Source: a gamma proteobacterium NOR5-3 (GTDB lineage: Bacteria > Pseudomonadota > Gammaproteobacteria > Pseudomonadales > Halieaceae). From it: a DNA stretch of 64,000 nucleotides. Positions 44,228 through 54,892 of the stretch are shown piece after piece (positions within the stretch are counted from its first letter, which is position 1; each line of letters begins with the position of its first letter). The position numbers were made by a program, and so were the translations under genes. The stretch covers positions 771,623 to 835,622 of the forward strand of contig DS999405.1 in the NCBI GenBank assembly GCA_000158155.1, given 5' to 3'. The notes under the pieces were generated by a model. It was not told the DNA's origin. It was given only the letters and a program-made list of their open reading frames with translations, and did no database searches.

Positions 44228-44998
44228 TCAGGCCTCCCCGTTTCGTAGGTTTTCAAGGAAAGGTGCGAAACCGCTGTCGCCTAACCAAAAGTCGATGAGA
44301 TTTGTCACGCCACGGCTGGTTAATGTCGCTCCGGAGAGTCCATCAACGCTCCAGTTCGCATCTTTGCTGGCGGGGTCCACTGCGCCCTTCTTTAATGCCA
44401 GCTCCACTTCGCCGCCGCGATAAACCTTTTTACCCGGCCAAAGCGCTTTCCAGCGTGGGTTGTCTACCTCGCCGCCTAATCCCGGCGTCTCACCGTGATC
44501 GTAAAAACCCAATCCGGCTACCGTATTGGCATCAGACTCCAGGGCGAGAAATCCGTAAAGGGTCGACCACAGGCCGTAGCCATGAACGGGCAGGATGATC
44601 TTCTCATAGTCGCCGCCATCACCACGCACCAGGTAGACCTGCGCCACAGAGGCCTGTCGACCGACTTTCGCAATGTCTTCGTCACTGGGCACATCACGCG
44701 ATTGCGCAGGGTCCTTTGCTGCCGCGCGCTGGTCGTACCCTGCGCTGACGGCATCCGTAAACTGACCGCTCTGTAAATCAACAAAACGCTCTTCTACCAC
44801 CGAAAACTGCTCTTCGACGCTACGTCCCTCCTCAAGCATTCCTGCTGCCTGCAGAATGTTCCGCTTGCGGTCGAGACTCTTATTGGCCTCCTGGGCAGGC
44901 TTAAGAACCACTGCTGCGGTAGATACAATCACCGAACATACAATGCACAGCGCCAGGGCCACGCCAAGAATCTTGCCGATACCATCATTACTGGACAC
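44228..44998 (-). CDS. nqrC: Na+-NQR subunit C
   Basis: 256 aa from a GTG at 44998 that has AGGAGG upstream and overlaps nqrB by 11 bp. A longer frame to 45115 lies inside nqrB. An N-terminal TM ([25 protein letters not shown]) is followed by a periplasmic FMN domain with the attachment Thr in [11 protein letters not shown], the substrate of ApbE. It passes electrons from the membrane iron centre to NqrB. Confidence 0.95.
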   Translation of the reverse strand: MSSNDGIGKILGVALALCIVCSVIVSTAAVVLKPAQEANKSLDRKRNILQAAGMLEEGRSVEEQFSVVEERFVDLQSGQFTDAVSAGYDQRAAAKDPAQSRDVPSDEDIAKVGRQASVAQVYLVRGDGGDYEKIILPVHGYGLWSTLYGFLALESDANTVAGLGFYDHGETPGLGGEVDNPRWKALWPGKKVYRGGEVELALKKGAVDPASKDANWSVDGLSGATLTSRGVTNLIDFWLGDSGFAPFLENLRNGEA

Positions 44999-46187
44999 GA
45001 GCGAGCCTCCTCTTGATATTCGCCTGCACGGCAAAGTGATCAAACAGCGGAGCAAAAAGGTTGGCAAAGAGTATCGCGAGCATGATGCCCTCGGGGAAAG
45101 CCGGGTTGATAACACGGATCAACACCGTCATGAGGCCGATCAAAAACCCGTAGGCCCAGCGTCCGCGATTGGTCATGGCCGCCGACACCGGGTCGGTGGC
45201 CATAAAAAACATACCGAATGCGAATCCGCCTACGACCATATGCCAATACCAGGGCATGGAGAACGCCGGATTACTGTCCGATCCCACCAGATTGAGGAAG
45301 GAAGAAAACACAAACATGCCAAGAAACACACCGGCAACCACGCGCCACGATGCCACCTTGGTTAACAGTAATATCGCGCCACCGATCATCACCATAAGCG
45401 TTGATGTCTCACCGATGGACCCGGGAATCGCTCCAATGAAGGAATCCATCCAGGTGTACTGGGCCTGCAAGGCGGTCATGCCTTCGGAAGCCACGAGGCC
45501 CAAAGGTGTGGCACCGCTGTAGCCATCGACGGCTGTCCATACGGCGTCGCCGGAGAGCTGTGCGGGATAGGCAAAGTACAGAAACGCACGCCCGGTCAAA
45601 GCCGGATTGAGAAAGTTCTTTCCGGTGCCGCCGAAGACTTCTTTGCCAATCACGATACCGAAGCTGATACCCAGCGCAGCCTGCCACAAAGGGAGGTCGG
45701 GCGGACATACAAGCGCAAAGAGAATCGACGTGACAAAGAACCCTTCGTTAATCTCGTGTCCCCGCTTTACGGCGAACAACACTTCCCAGAACCCCCCAAC
45801 AACAAAGGTCACCAGGTAGATAGGCACAAAATAAAGTGCGCCAAACCACATGTTGTGCCAGATATTGCCGGAGTCGTTCCCGCCAAACGCCGCGATCAAC
45901 GATCCACGCCAGCCATCAACACTACCACCGGTGACTGCCAGGATTTCATTGGCCTGAAAACCCAGGTTATACATTCCGTAGAACATTGCCGGGAACGCTG
46001 CCAGCCACACAGTGATCATGATTCGCTTGAGATCAACACCGTCGCGAACATGGGCGGTAGAGCGCGTCACCGATGACGGTTTATAAAAAATTGTATCTAC
46101 CGCCTCAAACAGAGGGTAAAAACTCTGGTAGCGACCCCCGTCCTGAAAGTGATGCTCTACGCCGTCAAGCCATTTACGTAAGGCCAC
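44988..46187 (-). CDS. nqrB: Na+-NQR subunit B
   Basis: Largest membrane subunit, 399 aa, ten or so TM segments; carries riboflavin and a covalent FMN and forms the Na+ path. The FMN-threonine site is [10 protein letters not shown]. Other landmarks: [34 protein letters not shown] preceded by GKNFL, and [19 protein letters not shown]. Starts 3 bp after nqrA. Confidence 0.97.
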   Translation of the reverse strand: MALRKWLDGVEHHFQDGGRYQSFYPLFEAVDTIFYKPSSVTRSTAHVRDGVDLKRIMITVWLAAFPAMFYGMYNLGFQANEILAVTGGSVDGWRGSLIAAFGGNDSGNIWHNMWFGALYFVPIYLVTFVVGGFWEVLFAVKRGHEINEGFFVTSILFALVCPPDLPLWQAALGISFGIVIGKEVFGGTGKNFLNPALTGRAFLYFAYPAQLSGDAVWTAVDGYSGATPLGLVASEGMTALQAQYTWMDSFIGAIPGSIGETSTLMVMIGGAILLLTKVASWRVVAGVFLGMFVFSSFLNLVGSDSNPAFSMPWYWHMVVGGFAFGMFFMATDPVSAAMTNRGRWAYGFLIGLMTVLIRVINPAFPEGIMLAILFANLFAPLFDHFAVQANIKRRLARVQ

Positions 46188-46190
46188 GAC

Positions 46191-47534
46191 TTAACCCTCC
46201 TTCTCTATGCGTGTCAGGTTATCCCGAAGGATAGGCCCGTATTCATACTTCCCGGGGCACACATAGGTGCACAGGGCGAGATCTTCTTCATCCAGTTCTA
46301 GACAGCCCAGAGCCTGTGCACTCTCTGTATCACCCACGATGAGCGACCGTAGAAGTTGCGTCGGCAAAATATCCAGCGGCATGATGCGCTCGTAAGTTCC
46401 TACGGGGACCATCGCTCGCTCGCTGCCGTTAGTTGAGGTCGTCATAGGCAGCGGCTTGCGTCCGAAAAAGCTGCTCAGGTAGATGCCAAGGCTGGAGTGC
46501 TTATTGCTGCCGGCCCGCAGATAGTGCAGAAACTCCCGCTCACGGCCTTCTTCAAGAACGCTGACCTGGTTGTGGTAACGGCCGAGATACGCCGTAGCGC
46601 CGGAGACTTTGCGACCGCCCAGCACAGATCCCGAAATCAGACGGTTTTCGCCAGAGGCGACCTGCCCCGCGATCAGGGCCTCCAGGTCGACACCCAGGCG
46701 CGTACGCAGCAGGCGAGGGTTCTCGACCTGAGGGCCAGCCAGCGCCACAACACGCTCAGTCCACAATCGACCATCCAGGAACAGTCTGCCAATGGCGATG
46801 ACATCCTGATAATTGACCGTCCACACAGAACGCGCTGCACTGGCGCCAAACAGCAGATGTACATGAGTCCCCGGAAGCCCTGCGGGGTGAGGCCCTGCAA
46901 ACTCTTCGTGTTGAATATTACTCGCGCTTCCGCCTGGGATCTGCGCACCGGGCGCAGTACACAGGTACACCGGGCCTGATGTTTGCGTCGCAAGAAGATC
47001 CAGTCCCAGCGAGAAAGCCTCGGACTGCTCCGCAATCAACAGCGAAGGATCCGCTGCCAGCGGATGGGTATCCATTGCCGTAACAAACACCGCTGCGGGC
47101 TGATGAGCCGGCGCAGGCACGGCGCTGAAGGGCCGCGTGCGCAAGGCCGTCCACTGCCCCGAAGCCAGAAGCTGCGCGCGCACGGCTTCGCCGGATAGGC
47201 TTTTCGCTTCTTCTACACTAAACCTGTCAAAAGAGACCGCATCATCACCGTCCACATCGATAACTACCGACTGCAGAACACGCTTCGCACCGCGATTGAT
47301 CGCAGATACCACGCCCGATGCCGGAGCCGTGTAGTGAACACCCTCCGTTTTCTTGCAACTAAATAGAATCTGTCCGCACTGGACCCGGTCACCCACCTGG
47401 ACCGCCATGGTCGGTTTCATACCGACATAGTCGCCACCAAGTACGGCAACGGTACGCGCCTGAGGAGCATCATAAATCTTTTGCTCGGGCGCACCTTCAA
47501 GAGGGATATCAAGCCCCCGCGATATTTTGATCAT
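46191..47534 (-). CDS. nqrA: Na+-NQR subunit A
   Basis: Cytoplasmic peripheral subunit implicated in quinone binding, 447 aa. It starts [14 protein letters not shown] and shows [39 protein letters not shown] and [29 protein letters not shown]. It is first in nqrABCDEF. A -10-like TATAAT lies about 145 bp upstream inside a hairpin-forming leader. The complex couples NADH oxidation to Na+ export, which would power the SSS and NSS symporters encoded in this window. Confidence 0.97.
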   Translation of the reverse strand: MIKISRGLDIPLEGAPEQKIYDAPQARTVAVLGGDYVGMKPTMAVQVGDRVQCGQILFSCKKTEGVHYTAPASGVVSAINRGAKRVLQSVVIDVDGDDAVSFDRFSVEEAKSLSGEAVRAQLLASGQWTALRTRPFSAVPAPAHQPAAVFVTAMDTHPLAADPSLLIAEQSEAFSLGLDLLATQTSGPVYLCTAPGAQIPGGSASNIQHEEFAGPHPAGLPGTHVHLLFGASAARSVWTVNYQDVIAIGRLFLDGRLWTERVVALAGPQVENPRLLRTRLGVDLEALIAGQVASGENRLISGSVLGGRKVSGATAYLGRYHNQVSVLEEGREREFLHYLRAGSNKHSSLGIYLSSFFGRKPLPMTTSTNGSERAMVPVGTYERIMPLDILPTQLLRSLIVGDTESAQALGCLELDEEDLALCTYVCPGKYEYGPILRDNLTRIEKEG

Positions 47535-47639
47535 GTAATCCGCCTGGATTGTCGTTGTGTATCAAGCGAATAGGCCACCACTTGAGCCGACGCACCAAAG
47601 AATGCCTCGCTTGTGATGGCCTTGAATGACTTACCGACT

Positions 47640-47692
47640 CGCTTCGCTCCCCCGACGAGCCGGCTTCAGGCCGCCGGTATTATAGCGAAGCG
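47640..47692 (-). promoter_or_regulatory. Hairpin-containing promoter/leader region of nqrA
   Basis: A 9-bp perfect inverted repeat CGCTTCGCT (47640-47648) / AGCGAAGCG (47684-47692) encloses a GCCGGC-type inner stem. A minus-strand TATAAT (47684-47679) sits at its edge. A second pairing CCGACG (47651-47656) / CGTCGG (47691-47696) competes with the first. No good -35 is seen, and no T-run, so it is not a standard terminator for the upstream GAPDH gene. Confidence 0.4.
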
Positions 47693-47764
47693 TCGGCCAC
47701 TCCCGCTACTCAACCGGTCGCCTATTTATCGCTGGCGAAGACGAAAACTGCAGCCTGCCCCGAA

Positions 47765-49234
47765 CTAGGCCTGCTGGGGATATACCGCGTAGTTGACCCC
47801 GGCCATGCGCTCCATGACGCGATACACCTGACAGCTATAGCCAAACTCATTGTCGTACCAAAGGTAAAGAACTGCCTGATTGCCGCTCACAATGGTCGCC
47901 CGAGCGTCGTATACACACGCTGTTCTCGATCCGACAAAGTCCGAAGAGACCACCTCAGGCGAGTTTGAGTAGTCGATTTGCCGGCGCATACTCGAGTGCA
48001 GCGCCATATGCCGCATGTACTCGTTGAGCGCCTCCGCGTCCGTTTCATCTCTCAAAGTGAGGTTCAGAATCGCCATAGACACGTTGGGTGTGGGAACGCG
48101 AATGGCATTGCCGGTGAGCTTCCCGGACAACTGTGGCAGTACTTTTGCTACCGCCTTGGCTGCCCCTGTCTCCGTAATCACCATGTTCAGAGGTGCACTG
48201 CGCCCGCGGCGATCGGCTTTGTGGTAGTTGTCGATAAGGTTTTGGTCGTTGGTGTAGGCGTGCACAGTCTCAACGTGACCGTGCAAAATACCGAACTTGT
48301 CGTCAATGGCCTTAAGAGGCGGAACGATGGCATTGGTGGTACAGGAGGCCGCGGAGATAATCCGATCATCCGCAGCAATATCATCATTGTTAATGCCCGC
48401 CACAATGTTTTTGATATCGCCCTTGCCCGGGGCAGTAAGAATCACCTTTGCCGCTCCCTTGGACTTCAGGTGCTGCGAAAGTCCCTCTTCGTCACGCCAT
48501 ACACCGGTATTATCGATGATGATGGCGTTATCAATACCGTATTCGGTGTAATCGATACTGTCTGGCGAACTGGCGTAAATCACCCGAACCTCGTTGCCAT
48601 TGGCCACGAAGCTCTGACGCTCTTCATCGACGCGGATAGTGCCGTTGAATGCACCATGAACCGAGTCCCGACGCAGCAAACTGGCGCGTTTTTCAAGATC
48701 ATTGGGGGCGCTTCCCTTACGAACCACTACCGCGCGCAAACGAAAGGCTTCGCCACCTGCGGCTTTGTCTATCAAAATCCTGGCCACAAGACGACCGATA
48801 CGCCCAAACCCGTAAAGAACGACATCCACAGGCTCCGGTGCGGGCTTGGAGTCACCCTCAATCAAATAGGCCAGCTGTTCCCTTACATATTCGTCAACAC
48901 TGAGACCTTCACCGTGGTTTTTGTCGTAGTAGTTAACGGCGAGGCGTCCAACGTCAATATGCGCCGGCCCCAGATTCAAGCTACTCATTGCCGTCAGCAC
49001 CGGATGTGTCTCCCGCTCGGAGAGCTCGTTGCCCTCCACCTGGCGCACATAGCGATGCGTCTTCATCAGGTCCAAAACAGAGGTATTGACTAAAGAACGG
49101 TCGTAGCAGAAACATTTCACGTTCTTTTCGCGCGCGAGACGTCCTACCAGCGGAATGATGTCCTCAGCGAGAGCTTCACGCTCTTTCCAATCTTTAAAAT
49201 AGTCGTCTGGGCGGGGTCGTTTGCGGTCCGTCAC
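47765..49234 (-). CDS. Glyceraldehyde-3-phosphate dehydrogenase, long form
   Basis: 489 aa. The first about 135 residues are an extension of unknown role, followed by a complete GAPDH: GFGRIGR (142-148), catalytic C298 in SAASCTTNAIVP, HAYTNDQNLIDNYHKADRRGRSAP, TGNAIRVPTPNVSMAIL and WYDNEFGYSCQV. This long type occurs beside mfd in Pseudomonas (PA3001) and relatives, and may favour NADP or gluconeogenic flux; that is an inference. It is divergent from mfd with 172 bp between starts. Confidence 0.94.
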   Translation of the reverse strand: MTDRKRPRPDDYFKDWKEREALAEDIIPLVGRLAREKNVKCFCYDRSLVNTSVLDLMKTHRYVRQVEGNELSERETHPVLTAMSSLNLGPAHIDVGRLAVNYYDKNHGEGLSVDEYVREQLAYLIEGDSKPAPEPVDVVLYGFGRIGRLVARILIDKAAGGEAFRLRAVVVRKGSAPNDLEKRASLLRRDSVHGAFNGTIRVDEERQSFVANGNEVRVIYASSPDSIDYTEYGIDNAIIIDNTGVWRDEEGLSQHLKSKGAAKVILTAPGKGDIKNIVAGINNDDIAADDRIISAASCTTNAIVPPLKAIDDKFGILHGHVETVHAYTNDQNLIDNYHKADRRGRSAPLNMVITETGAAKAVAKVLPQLSGKLTGNAIRVPTPNVSMAILNLTLRDETDAEALNEYMRHMALHSSMRRQIDYSNSPEVVSSDFVGSRTACVYDARATIVSGNQAVLYLWYDNEFGYSCQVYRVMERMAGVNYAVYPQQA

Positions 49235-49406
49235 GGAAAATGTCCTTTAGTAGCGCGGTAAACGCGAGGCAAGTCTCTGGGCGCGCATTATCCTCGGCCG
49301 ACAGGCGACTCGCAACATGACAATTGTTGAGTTGCTCACAGTTTGGAACCCCGGGCCACCTCGCTCTACAATAGCGGCCCTTTTCCCGCAGAATCGCCGC
49401 ACTCCT

Positions 49407-52400
49407 ATGCTGTTCGCACCATTGCTGGACAAATCTCCCTGGCCTGCCAAGACCGGCAGTCGTACTGCTATTGGTCCATTTTTCGGAAGCACGGCTTCGC
49501 TGTGTATTGCAGAGCTTGCGACCACGGAGCGACTGCTTGTCGTTTTCACCGAAGATACCGCCCAAACGCAAGTCCTGGCCCGGGAGCTGCCTTTCTTTTT
49601 GCCCCCGGAGTGCGAAATATTGCTGCTTCCGGACTGGGAGACCTTGCCTTACGACAACTTTTCACCGCACCAGGATATCGTTTCGGAGCGCCTGAGGACG
49701 CTGCATCGCCTGCCCCAGACCCGGCGGGGAGTGCTATTGCTGCCGGTGGCCGCACTCATGCAGCGCTTACCGCCGCGCCACTATATTGAGGCCAATAGCC
49801 TGCTGCTCGAAGAAGGCCAGTCGCTGGATATCGAGGGCCTGCGAAGCGCCCTGTCCAAAAATGGTTATCGGGCGGTCGATACCGTCTATGAGCACGGAGA
49901 GTTCGCGGTACGCGGCTCGCTCATGGACATCTATCCCATGGGCAGCAAGCTCCCCCTGCGCATTGACCTACTGGATGACGAAATTGACTCCCTGCGGTGC
50001 TTTGATCCAGAGACCCAGCGAACCGTGGAGAAACTCCCACGCGTGGACCTGCTTCCGGCGCGGGAGTTCCCCCTGGATAAGCCGGCCATCAAGGCATTCC
50101 AGCAGCGCTGGTACGCGCGCTTTGATGTCGACCACGATCAGTGCCCCATATTTACCGAGCTCAGTGACGGGCGCGCTCCCGGGGGCGCTGAATATTACCT
50201 CCCACTGTTTTTCGACGCCTGTGAATCGCTGCTGGATTACCTGCCGGAAAACGCAGCCCTGGTGACGCTGGGCGATCACTACAGCGCCGCCACGCGGTTC
50301 TGGGACGAGGCTTCGCGGCGTTTTACGGACTACGGCGTAGACCCCAGGCGACCACTGTTATCCCCGGGAGAATTATTTACTCCGGTAGAAGAGTTGTTTG
50401 CGATCCTCAAAGCTCATGCGGTACTTGAGTTACGCCAGACCGCAGACGCCACAGTCCATATCACAACTGACATTGAGCCCCCTCCCCAGCTGCTCGGCGG
50501 TGAGAATGAAAGCGGACTTGCCAGTCGCCTCAACAGCCTTCTCGAGGGTCATAACGGGCCGGTTTTGCTGTGCGCAGAAACCGAAGGGCGCCGGGAGATC
50601 CTTCTGGAGTCACTGGATACACCACCGATGGAGGTGGCGAGCTGGGACCAGTTCCTGTCTTCTGGCGCAGCGTTTGCGCTTGCGGTGGCGCCCATCGACC
50701 GGGGCATCAATCTCGGAGCAACAGCCCCCATGCTGGTCACCGAGACACAGCTGTTTGGCGAGCGTGTTGCCCAGCGTCGTCGCCGCCGCGGTCGGGACTC
50801 CCAGGACCCTGAAGCGATTTTCCGGGATCTCAATGAATTGAGACACGGCGCCCCCGTTGTGCATGCTGAACATGGTATCGGACGCTACGTGGGTTTAACG
50901 CATTTGGAGGTTGACGGTGCTGCAGCGGAGTTTCTGACGCTGGAATATGCGGACCAATCCAAGCTCTATGTGCCCGTGTCCTCGCTGCAGCTGATCAGCC
51001 GTTACGCAGGCAGTGACCCGGAGCACGCCCCACTGCACCGTCTCGGGTCCGAGCAATGGGACAAGGCTCAACGCAAAGCCCGGGAGAAAGCTAACGATGT
51101 TGCCGCTCAGTTGCTTGAGGTCTATGCGCGGCGTGAGGCACGCCAGGGCGTGCAGTTTACGGATCCCGAAGAAGACTATGAGCGCTTCGCAGCGGGCTTT
51201 CCATTCGAGGAAACCCCGGATCAGGCGGCTGCTATCGAAGCGGTAGAGCGCGATATGTTCGCCGCCGGCGTAATGGACCGCCTGGTATGCGGAGATGTGG
51301 GATTTGGCAAAACAGAAGTTGCCATGCGGGCCGCTTTTATTGCTACGGCAAACCAGCGTCAGGTTGCCGTGCTGGTTCCCACTACTCTCCTCGCCCAGCA
51401 GCACTACAACTCCTTTCGTGACCGATTTGCCAACTGGCCGGTGAAGATAGAGGTCATCTCGCGTTTTCGCGCCGCTTCTGACACTAAAGACGTTGCCAGA
51501 CGCCTGGAAGCCGGCGATGTGGACATCTTGATCGGCACACACAAGCTCATCCAAAGTGATATCAGATTTGCCGATCTGGGGCTTCTTATCATCGACGAGG
51601 AGCATCGCTTTGGCGTGCGCCAGAAAGACAGCATCAAAGCCCTGCGCGCAGAGGTAGATATTCTCACGCTCACGGCCACACCCATACCGCGAACACTCAA
51701 CATGGCGCTCGGCGGCATGCGTGATCTATCGATCATTGCCACGCCTCCGGCGCGACGGCTCTCCATCAAAACCTTTGTACGAGAGCAGGATCATGGCCTG
51801 ATCAAGGAAGCCGTGTTGCGCGAAACGCTGCGGGGTGGGCAGGTGTTCTACGTTCATAATGAAGTTCGAACGATCGAGCAGCGGGCCGCCGCTCTGCGCG
51901 AGCTGCTTCCCGACCTGTCCATCGTGGTTGCCCACGGCCAGATGCATGAGACGCAACTTGAGCGGGTGATGTCCGACTTCTATCACCAGCGTCATCACAT
52001 CCTGATATGTTCAACGATTATCGAGACCGGTATCGATATCCCCAATGCCAACACCATCATTATTGACAGGGCTGACAAATTTGGCCTGGCGCAGTTGCAC
52101 CAACTCCGTGGGCGTGTAGGCCGCTCGCATCACCAGGCCTACGCGTATCTGCTGTGCCCACCGGCTTCGGCAATGACCACGGATGCCAGTAAGCGCCTGG
52201 AAGCCATTGAGGCTGCGGGAGAGCTCGGTGCGGGCTATCAGCTGGCCACCCATGACCTGGAGATCCGCGGTGCCGGCGAATTGCTCGGCGACGAGCAAAG
52301 CGGGCAGATACAAAGCGTTGGCTTTGCCATGTACTCCCAGTTACTTCGCCAGGCTGTGGAGGCATTGCGGCGGGGTGACATCCCTGATGTTGATGCGCCC

Positions 52401-52865
52401 TTGCAGGCGATTACCGAAGTTAATCTGCACAGCCCCGCGCTGATACCCGATGATTACCTCCCGGATCCCAACATGCGCCTGATTCTGTATAAGCGTATTG
52501 CTGCTTGCGAAAATGATTTGGCGCTGCGCGAGATGCAGGTTGAGATGATCGATCGCTTCGGGCTGTTGCCGCCCCCAGTAAAAGGCTTGTTCAGCGCCAG
52601 CTCTTTACGGCTACTGGCTCAGCAATGTGGTATCAAGGCTCTGGAGCTTGGCGAGGCTGGGGGACATATCGACTTTATGGATAATACCAATGTGGATCCA
52701 TTACAGCTTGTCACCCTCGTGCAGGAACAACCACTTCACTACAAGCTCGCAGGACCAACGCGACTGCGCATTGAACGGGCATTGCCAGACATCAGGATTC
52801 GCGAAGAACTTGCCAGAGAACTACTCCAACGACTCGCCGGGGACCTGCTCGATGACGCTGCCTAG
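49407..52865 (+). CDS. mfd: Transcription-repair coupling factor Mfd
   Basis: DNA translocase that removes RNA polymerase stalled at lesions and recruits UvrA. ATG at 49407 gives 1152 aa (E. coli 1148); a longer frame to 49317 is unsupported. Order: UvrB-like N-terminal modules (FLPPECEILLLPDWETLPYD), RNAP-interacting domain (HGAPVVHAEHGIGRYVGL) and RecG-like motor. The motor carries Walker A CGDVGFGKTEVA, DEEH box IIDEEHRFGVRQK, TATPIPRTL and QLRGRVGRS. The C-terminal domain binds UvrA. Overlaps csiV by 14 bp. Confidence 0.97.
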   Translation: MLFAPLLDKSPWPAKTGSRTAIGPFFGSTASLCIAELATTERLLVVFTEDTAQTQVLARELPFFLPPECEILLLPDWETLPYDNFSPHQDIVSERLRTLHRLPQTRRGVLLLPVAALMQRLPPRHYIEANSLLLEEGQSLDIEGLRSALSKNGYRAVDTVYEHGEFAVRGSLMDIYPMGSKLPLRIDLLDDEIDSLRCFDPETQRTVEKLPRVDLLPAREFPLDKPAIKAFQQRWYARFDVDHDQCPIFTELSDGRAPGGAEYYLPLFFDACESLLDYLPENAALVTLGDHYSAATRFWDEASRRFTDYGVDPRRPLLSPGELFTPVEELFAILKAHAVLELRQTADATVHITTDIEPPPQLLGGENESGLASRLNSLLEGHNGPVLLCAETEGRREILLESLDTPPMEVASWDQFLSSGAAFALAVAPIDRGINLGATAPMLVTETQLFGERVAQRRRRRGRDSQDPEAIFRDLNELRHGAPVVHAEHGIGRYVGLTHLEVDGAAAEFLTLEYADQSKLYVPVSSLQLISRYAGSDPEHAPLHRLGSEQWDKAQRKAREKANDVAAQLLEVYARREARQGVQFTDPEEDYERFAAGFPFEETPDQAAAIEAVERDMFAAGVMDRLVCGDVGFGKTEVAMRAAFIATANQRQVAVLVPTTLLAQQHYNSFRDRFANWPVKIEVISRFRAASDTKDVARRLEAGDVDILIGTHKLIQSDIRFADLGLLIIDEEHRFGVRQKDSIKALRAEVDILTLTATPIPRTLNMALGGMRDLSIIATPPARRLSIKTFVREQDHGLIKEAVLRETLRGGQVFYVHNEVRTIEQRAAALRELLPDLSIVVAHGQMHETQLERVMSDFYHQRHHILICSTIIETGIDIPNANTIIIDRADKFGLAQLHQLRGRVGRSHHQAYAYLLCPPASAMTTDASKRLEAIEAAGELGAGYQLATHDLEIRGAGELLGDEQSGQIQSVGFAMYSQLLRQAVEALRRGDIPDVDAPLQAITEVNLHSPALIPDDYLPDPNMRLILYKRIAACENDLALREMQVEMIDRFGLLPPPVKGLFSASSLRLLAQQCGIKALELGEAGGHIDFMDNTNVDPLQLVTLVQEQPLHYKLAGPTRLRIERALPDIRIREELARELLQRLAGDLLDDAA

Positions 52866-54138
52866 AACAACCACACTAGCTCGGGTAAGCACGGTCCTTT
52901 TTTGTCTGGGACTCTATTCGTCGGCCTCTCCGGCGCAGCCTGGCAATGAATTGTCGGAGAACTGGTATCGCACCGAGGTGCTGATTTTCGTTCGGGAAGA
53001 TGCGGATAGTCGACTTGTGGAACAGTGGGATCCCCTGCCAACGCTGGAGTATCCGCAGGAATATCGTTATCTGCTGGATCCCGCGGTGGCAGACCGGCGC
53101 CTGCAAGAGAGCCAGGCTTACTCCAGCGCGGTGGACGACCGAGGTGTGCAGACGCTGTTAGTCCCTGCACCTATCGAGGAACTCCAGGACCATTCCCGCC
53201 CCGACGCATTAACAACCCCCCTTGTCGAACTCGACGTGCTGATCCCCGACGAGACCGCGACCGAGGGCGACCCCGGCACAGCGGTAAATGCGCTCCTCAC
53301 AAAAGAACCCGCACGAAACACCGAGCTGACACCACAAACCCCGGACGATGCTGCGAACCTGCAACCGGACCCCAACGATCCTCAACCTGATCTGGAAACC
53401 CCGATCATCGCTCTACCCTACGAATTACTCGATGACGATAACCTTGAATTCCGACCGCAAGCGCGCAGTCTGCGTCGTCAGGGACACCGCCTAGTATTCC
53501 ACGGAAGCTGGTGGGCGATGCTTGACGACGCTGACGAGACGCCTTCTCTGATTATGGATCGTTCCGGTGACATGGATAGCCTGGACTGGCCGGCACTTCA
53601 GGGCAGCCTGCAGGTTTACCGTTCGCGTTATCTGCACATTGCACTGGACCTGTGGTTGAACACTCGGGGTGAATACCTGCCAGATGGATGGCAGATCGAC
53701 CCGCCGCCCCTGCCCGCTCCCTCGCTAAGCGCTCAAACCTTGCGCGGAAGCAAGATCAACCCCTGGTCACCCGACATAAGCTCACCCGGCATCACCCTTG
53801 ATGAAATTGGCAGTGACACTGTCTCACTCCCAAACCCGGAGGCGTCTCCGGACCCGGACCTTATGCCGTCCCCGATCCCCGGCATGACACAGGAGATTAC
53901 CGACGCGACAGATTATCCCTGGCACCATGCCATCGTGCACCGCCAGAGTCGGCGCATGCGCTCAGGAGAAATTCACTACCTGGATCACCCTGTCATCGGC
54001 GTCATTGTGAAGGTGACGCCCATGAGTGATGACGCCCTGCCGTTACTGGAACCGGGTAAAAGGGAGTTTCGCGAGCGCCATGGTCTTGCGATCGAATTTG
54101 CGCCGGTGGACGACGCGTCGGCAAAAGAGCAGCCCTGA
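52852..54138 (+). CDS. csiV: CsiV-like periplasmic protein
   Basis: 428 aa from the ATG at 52852 inside the end of mfd; a longer frame exists but is mfd sequence. A signal peptide (TLARVSTVLFCLGLYSSASPAQP) precedes NELSENWYRTEVLIFVRED, the start typical of CsiV. That protein is a cell-shape and peptidoglycan-binding factor of Vibrio needed with LpoA-type activators. A Pro/Asp-rich middle (about 120-200) is low complexity. The C-terminal part (RLVFHGSWWAML, SLQVYRSRYLHIALDLWLNT, RRMRSGEIHYLDHPVIGVIVKVTP) is the conserved domain. Position after mfd is the usual one. Confidence 0.85.
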   Translation: MTLPRTTTLARVSTVLFCLGLYSSASPAQPGNELSENWYRTEVLIFVREDADSRLVEQWDPLPTLEYPQEYRYLLDPAVADRRLQESQAYSSAVDDRGVQTLLVPAPIEELQDHSRPDALTTPLVELDVLIPDETATEGDPGTAVNALLTKEPARNTELTPQTPDDAANLQPDPNDPQPDLETPIIALPYELLDDDNLEFRPQARSLRRQGHRLVFHGSWWAMLDDADETPSLIMDRSGDMDSLDWPALQGSLQVYRSRYLHIALDLWLNTRGEYLPDGWQIDPPPLPAPSLSAQTLRGSKINPWSPDISSPGITLDEIGSDTVSLPNPEASPDPDLMPSPIPGMTQEITDATDYPWHHAIVHRQSRRMRSGEIHYLDHPVIGVIVKVTPMSDDALPLLEPGKREFRERHGLAIEFAPVDDASAKEQP

Positions 54139-54142
54139 TCGC

Positions 54143-54892
54143 TCAGACTTCGGATTGACGCCGCACGAAGGCACCGACCAAAGCGCCAAATAGCGCGGTT
54201 TCTTCAAGCAGTGTGTTGCGGATAGCTTCCATGGAGATGGGTTCTGCACCGACCCCCGCTGCAGCATTCACCACCATGCATATCGCGGCATATGGGATAC
54301 CAAGCTCCCGGGCCAAAGCGGCCTCAGGCATTCCTGTCATACCAAGCAGGTCGCAACCATCTGCGGCGAAACGCTGCACCTCAGCGGCGGTCTCAAGACG
54401 CGGCCCCTGCACCACGCCAAGCACCGCCGTGTCGCTATGCGGCACCCCTGCGGATTCCGCAGCACTGATAATTTCGCTCCGTAGGACGCCATCATAGGGC
54501 TGAGTGAAATCCACGTGGAGCAGCTCTCCGCTACTGCCATCATCAAAACTGTGTTCCCGTCCCCAGGTGTAATCAATGAGCTGGTGGGGCACAACAAGCT
54601 TGCCGGGGGCCATCCCCGCACTAATGGCACCGACAGCATTCGCAGCAAGAATGCGCGTCACCCCTAGTTCTCGCAGGGCCCAGACATTCGCTCGATAGTT
54701 GACCAGATGTGGCGGTATGGGCTGCGCACGACCTCCATGGCGATGCAGAAAAAACAGCTTATGCCCTGCGTAAACCCCCTCCTCGATCGCCATGGATGGC
54801 TGACCAAAGGGCGTATCCACCGCATGCGATGCCACAACTTCCAATCCGGGCAAGGCATTCAGCCCCGTACCCCCTATGAGGCCCAGGCTCAT
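54143..54892 (-). CDS. S-methyl-5'-thioinosine phosphorylase
   Basis: Purine nucleoside phosphorylase of the MTAP/PNP trimer family, 249 aa. It shows LIGGTGLNALPG, FFLHRHGGRAQPIPPHLVNYRAN, AANAVGAIS, VVQGPRLETAAEVQRFAADGCDLLGMTGMPEAALARELG, and CMVVNAAAG. The Pseudomonas homologue in the same position (PA3004) prefers methylthioinosine, made by deamination of methylthioadenosine. The assignment here is by synteny and similar active-site text, so plain MTA phosphorylase remains possible. Convergent with csiV (4 bp gap); overlaps the mscS-like gene by 4 bp. Confidence 0.88.
   Translation of the reverse strand: MSLGLIGGTGLNALPGLEVVASHAVDTPFGQPSMAIEEGVYAGHKLFFLHRHGGRAQPIPPHLVNYRANVWALRELGVTRILAANAVGAISAGMAPGKLVVPHQLIDYTWGREHSFDDGSSGELLHVDFTQPYDGVLRSEIISAAESAGVPHSDTAVLGVVQGPRLETAAEVQRFAADGCDLLGMTGMPEAALARELGIPYAAICMVVNAAAGVGAEPISMEAIRNTLLEETALFGALVGAFVRRQSEV

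Noticed and set aside
47978-49093. 371-codon plus-strand frame inside the GAPDH gene
   Set aside because: Antisense shadow of a clear, complete GAPDH; long shadows are common in such GC-balanced DNA.
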